Below are positions 6,500-7,433 of a DNA stretch of 7,433 nucleotides, in pieces (positions within the stretch are counted from its first letter, which is position 1; each line of letters opens with the position of its first letter). The notes under the pieces were generated by a model. That model saw only the letters and a list, made by a program, of their open reading frames with translations. It was not told where the DNA came from and did not search any database. The position numbers and the translations under genes are program-made. The DNA comes from Arthrobacter sp. (GTDB lineage: Bacteria; Actinomycetota; Actinomycetes; Actinomycetales; Micrococcaceae), in NCBI GenBank assembly GCA_030147325.1, contig JASLAA010000309.1, positions 1 to 7,433 of the forward strand, read 5' to 3'.

Positions 6500-7024
6500 C
6501 TACGAGGCGTGCGAGCTCGGCACGCGGCGACGCGATACGACGAGGGCAGCGGTTCCGAGCGTCAGGGCGCCGATGCCGGCGGCTCCCCACAAAGCGGTCG
6601 AGGCCTCGATGCCGGTGTTGGCCAGACCCCGCGAGGAGGCAGCGGCCTGGTTGGTGACGTGGCCGGTCACCGTGACCTGGGCGGTCGCCGCTGCGCCGGA
6701 GCCGGCGCCGACTGCGGTGAGGGTGCACACTCCTGGGGCGTCCATGACAGCGGTGTAGGTGAAGGCGCCCTGACCATCGGCGACGACAACTGCGGAGGTT
6801 GTTACGACAGCGCCCTCGCTCGTCGTGCAGGTGATCGTGATCGTGACCGATTCGCCGGGTGTCATTCCCGAACCGGAGAAGGTCGGTGAGCCGCCGGGGG
6901 AGACGGTACCGGTGTCCACGCCACCACGGGCCGGAGCTGCCGGATACTCGAGGGCCGATGCCGCCGTCGCACCGGACAGTGCGACTGCTCCGGCAAGGGC
7001 TGCCGTTGCCAAGATGCGCTTCAT
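6500..7024 (-). CDS. Secreted cell-wall-anchored protein with LANTG sorting signal and Ig-like domain
   Basis: The product is 174 residues. A Sec signal peptide (MKRILATAALAGAVALSGA) probably ends after Ala-Ser-Ala at 22-24. The mature part has a Gly/Ser/Thr-rich beta-sandwich-like domain (about 38-120: SPTFSGSGMTPGESVTITI onward) with just two cysteines, C66 and C100, well placed for one disulfide. A short Ala/Ser linker leads to LANTG (134-138), a hydrophobic helix (about 142-163) and the RRR tail, the classical sortase sorting signal. LAxTG variants are known substrates of class E sortases in high-GC Gram-positives, so it is probably linked to peptidoglycan. The start is the ATG at 7024, with GGGAAA 5 bases upstream; an in-frame TTG at 7036 would only prepend four residues to a normal signal peptide. 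It is a tandem paralogue of the gene at the right edge. Its binding function is unknown, and no sortase gene is in view. Confidence 0.9.
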   Translation of the reverse strand: MKRILATAALAGAVALSGATAASALEYPAAPARGGVDTGTVSPGGSPTFSGSGMTPGESVTITITCTTSEGAVVTTSAVVVADGQGAFTYTAVMDAPGVCTLTAVGAGSGAAATAQVTVTGHVTNQAAASSRGLANTGIEASTALWGAAGIGALTLGTAALVVSRRRVPSSHAS

Positions 7025-7248
7025 GAAGTTTCCCAACGTAGTGATGAACGAGACCGAAAGTCTTCTACGTCGATCATGGCGGGGTAGGAGCGCTGCTGTC
7101 TTGAGTCCGAGAGGGAAGGGGTAGGCGCGGGGGAAAAGACGAGTATGACTACTTCAACGGGGGGTAGCGAATGCCGTACAAGCGAGGCGTTCGATCAGGT
7201 TTTGTAGCCCCCGCGTCGGACAGAACCCTCGTCACACCTCGTTAACGG
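7025..7248 (-). promoter_or_regulatory. Upstream region of the complete LANTG gene
   Basis: On the - strand this gene-free stretch holds three copies of CTACCCC and one AAGTAGTCATACTC (complement of 7141-7155), which includes the AGTAGT word seen in front of the regulator operon. I cannot pick a convincing -35/-10 pair. TACAAA (complement of 7201-7206) is the most -10-like word but has no partner at the right distance. The distance from there to the start codon would leave a leader of about 170 bases. Confidence 0.35.
7081..7167 (-). repeat. Three spaced copies of CTACCCC
   Basis: GGGGTAG on the + strand occurs at 7081-7087, 7118-7124 and 7161-7167, all in the same orientation, with start-to-start distances of 37 and 43 bases. 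Seen from the LANTG gene these read CTACCCC in its leader or promoter. Spacing near 4 helical turns would put them on roughly the same face of the DNA. The role is not known. Confidence 0.4.
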
Positions 7249-7285
7249 CGAAAGCGGACAGCCCCGGTGGGGCTGCCCGCTTTCG
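7249..7285 (-). terminator. Hairpin terminator downstream of the partial LANTG gene
   Basis: The arms 7249-7265 and 7269-7285 pair over 17 positions with a single A/C mismatch (7258/7276) around a 3-base GGT loop. The stem lies 13 bases beyond the TAG of the right-edge - strand gene. It has no long T tract, like the terminator at 6438-6476, with which it shares the outer CGAAAG/CTTTCG pairs. It separates the two LANTG genes into independent transcripts. Confidence 0.82.
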
Positions 7286-7298
7286 GACGACGTGAAGG

Positions 7299-7433
7299 CT
7301 ACGCCTCAGCGCCCGAACGCCGACGCGCCACGACGATGCTGCCGGCGCCCAGTCCGAGAGCGCCGATCCCTGCAGCTCCCCAGAGGAACATCGCGGAGTC
7401 GATGCCCGTGTTGGCGAGTCCACCCTTGGGAGC
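7299..7433 (-). CDS. C-terminal end of a second LANTG cell-wall-anchored protein (partial)
   Basis: Only the last 44 codons and the TAG stop are in the window; the gene enters from the right edge. The visible product reads APKGG, then the sorting motif LANTG, IDSAMFLWGAAGIGALGLG, a hydrophobic stretch ending SIVVA, and the charged tail RRRSGAEA. This is a complete sortase sorting signal. It closely matches the neighbouring protein: LANTGI, then LWGAAGIGAL, LG, VV and RRR are shared. The two are therefore tandem paralogues, or at least share a duplicated anchor. The N-terminal signal peptide and functional domain are outside the window, so its role cannot be judged beyond surface anchoring. 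Confidence 0.9.
   Translation of the reverse strand, partial: APKGGLANTGIDSAMFLWGAAGIGALGLGAGSIVVARRRSGAEA

Noticed and set aside
6165..6728. - strand ORF across both terminators and the LANTG gene
   Set aside because: It reads through two strong hairpins and overlaps the proven sorting-signal frame; the product is Arg-rich noise.
7025..7036. TTG start adding four residues to the LANTG protein
   Set aside because: The ATG at 7024 gives a normal Lys-Arg signal peptide start with GGGAAA at proper distance; the longer form gains nothing.
7232..7423. 63-codon - strand ORF at the right edge
   Set aside because: Wrong frame: a neighbouring - strand frame encodes the LANTG, hydrophobic helix and RRR tail with a stop at 7299-7301.
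1..7433. CRISPR array, tRNA, rRNA or transposase
   Set aside because: No regularly spaced direct repeats, cloverleaf-like segments, rRNA-like blocks or transposase motifs were seen.

Overview
The window looks like a chromosomal piece from a high-GC Gram-positive bacterium (Actinomycetota). Codons end mostly in G or C, the first gene ends like an actinobacterial PRPP synthetase, the regulators are very large LuxR/LAL ATPases, and two secreted proteins end in an LANTG cell-wall sorting signal, the LAxTG type linked to class E sortases of high-GC Gram-positives. The genus cannot be fixed from what is visible.

Layout on the + strand: the 3' end of prs (1-238); a 256-base gene-free stretch rich in small dyads (239-494); two tandem paralogous LuxR-family STAND ATPases of 920 and 922 residues (495-3257 and 3257-6025) joined by a TGATG stop/start overlap; a 131-base spacer with GAGTAGT-type inverted elements (6026-6156); a candidate 49-codon ORF with a good Shine-Dalgarno sequence (6157-6306); and a textbook intrinsic terminator that begins on its stop codon (6306-6333). 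Convergent on the - strand are two paralogous LANTG wall-anchored proteins, one complete (6500-7024) and one entering from the right edge (7299-7433), each with its own strong hairpin terminator downstream (6438-6476 and 7249-7285).

Working model (inference): the two LAL proteins are made together, perhaps as a pair in which the first is a degenerate NTPase and the second looks intact. Their recognition helices are nearly the same, so they could read one operator. A 10-base word, CGAGTAGTGC, occurs upstream of the regulator operon and, inverted, upstream of the small ORF, and related AGTAGT words lie upstream of the LANTG gene. This would make a locus in which paired signal-responsive ATPases control themselves, a small transcript or peptide, and possibly the neighbouring surface proteins. 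The gene calls are solid; the regulatory wiring is a hypothesis.
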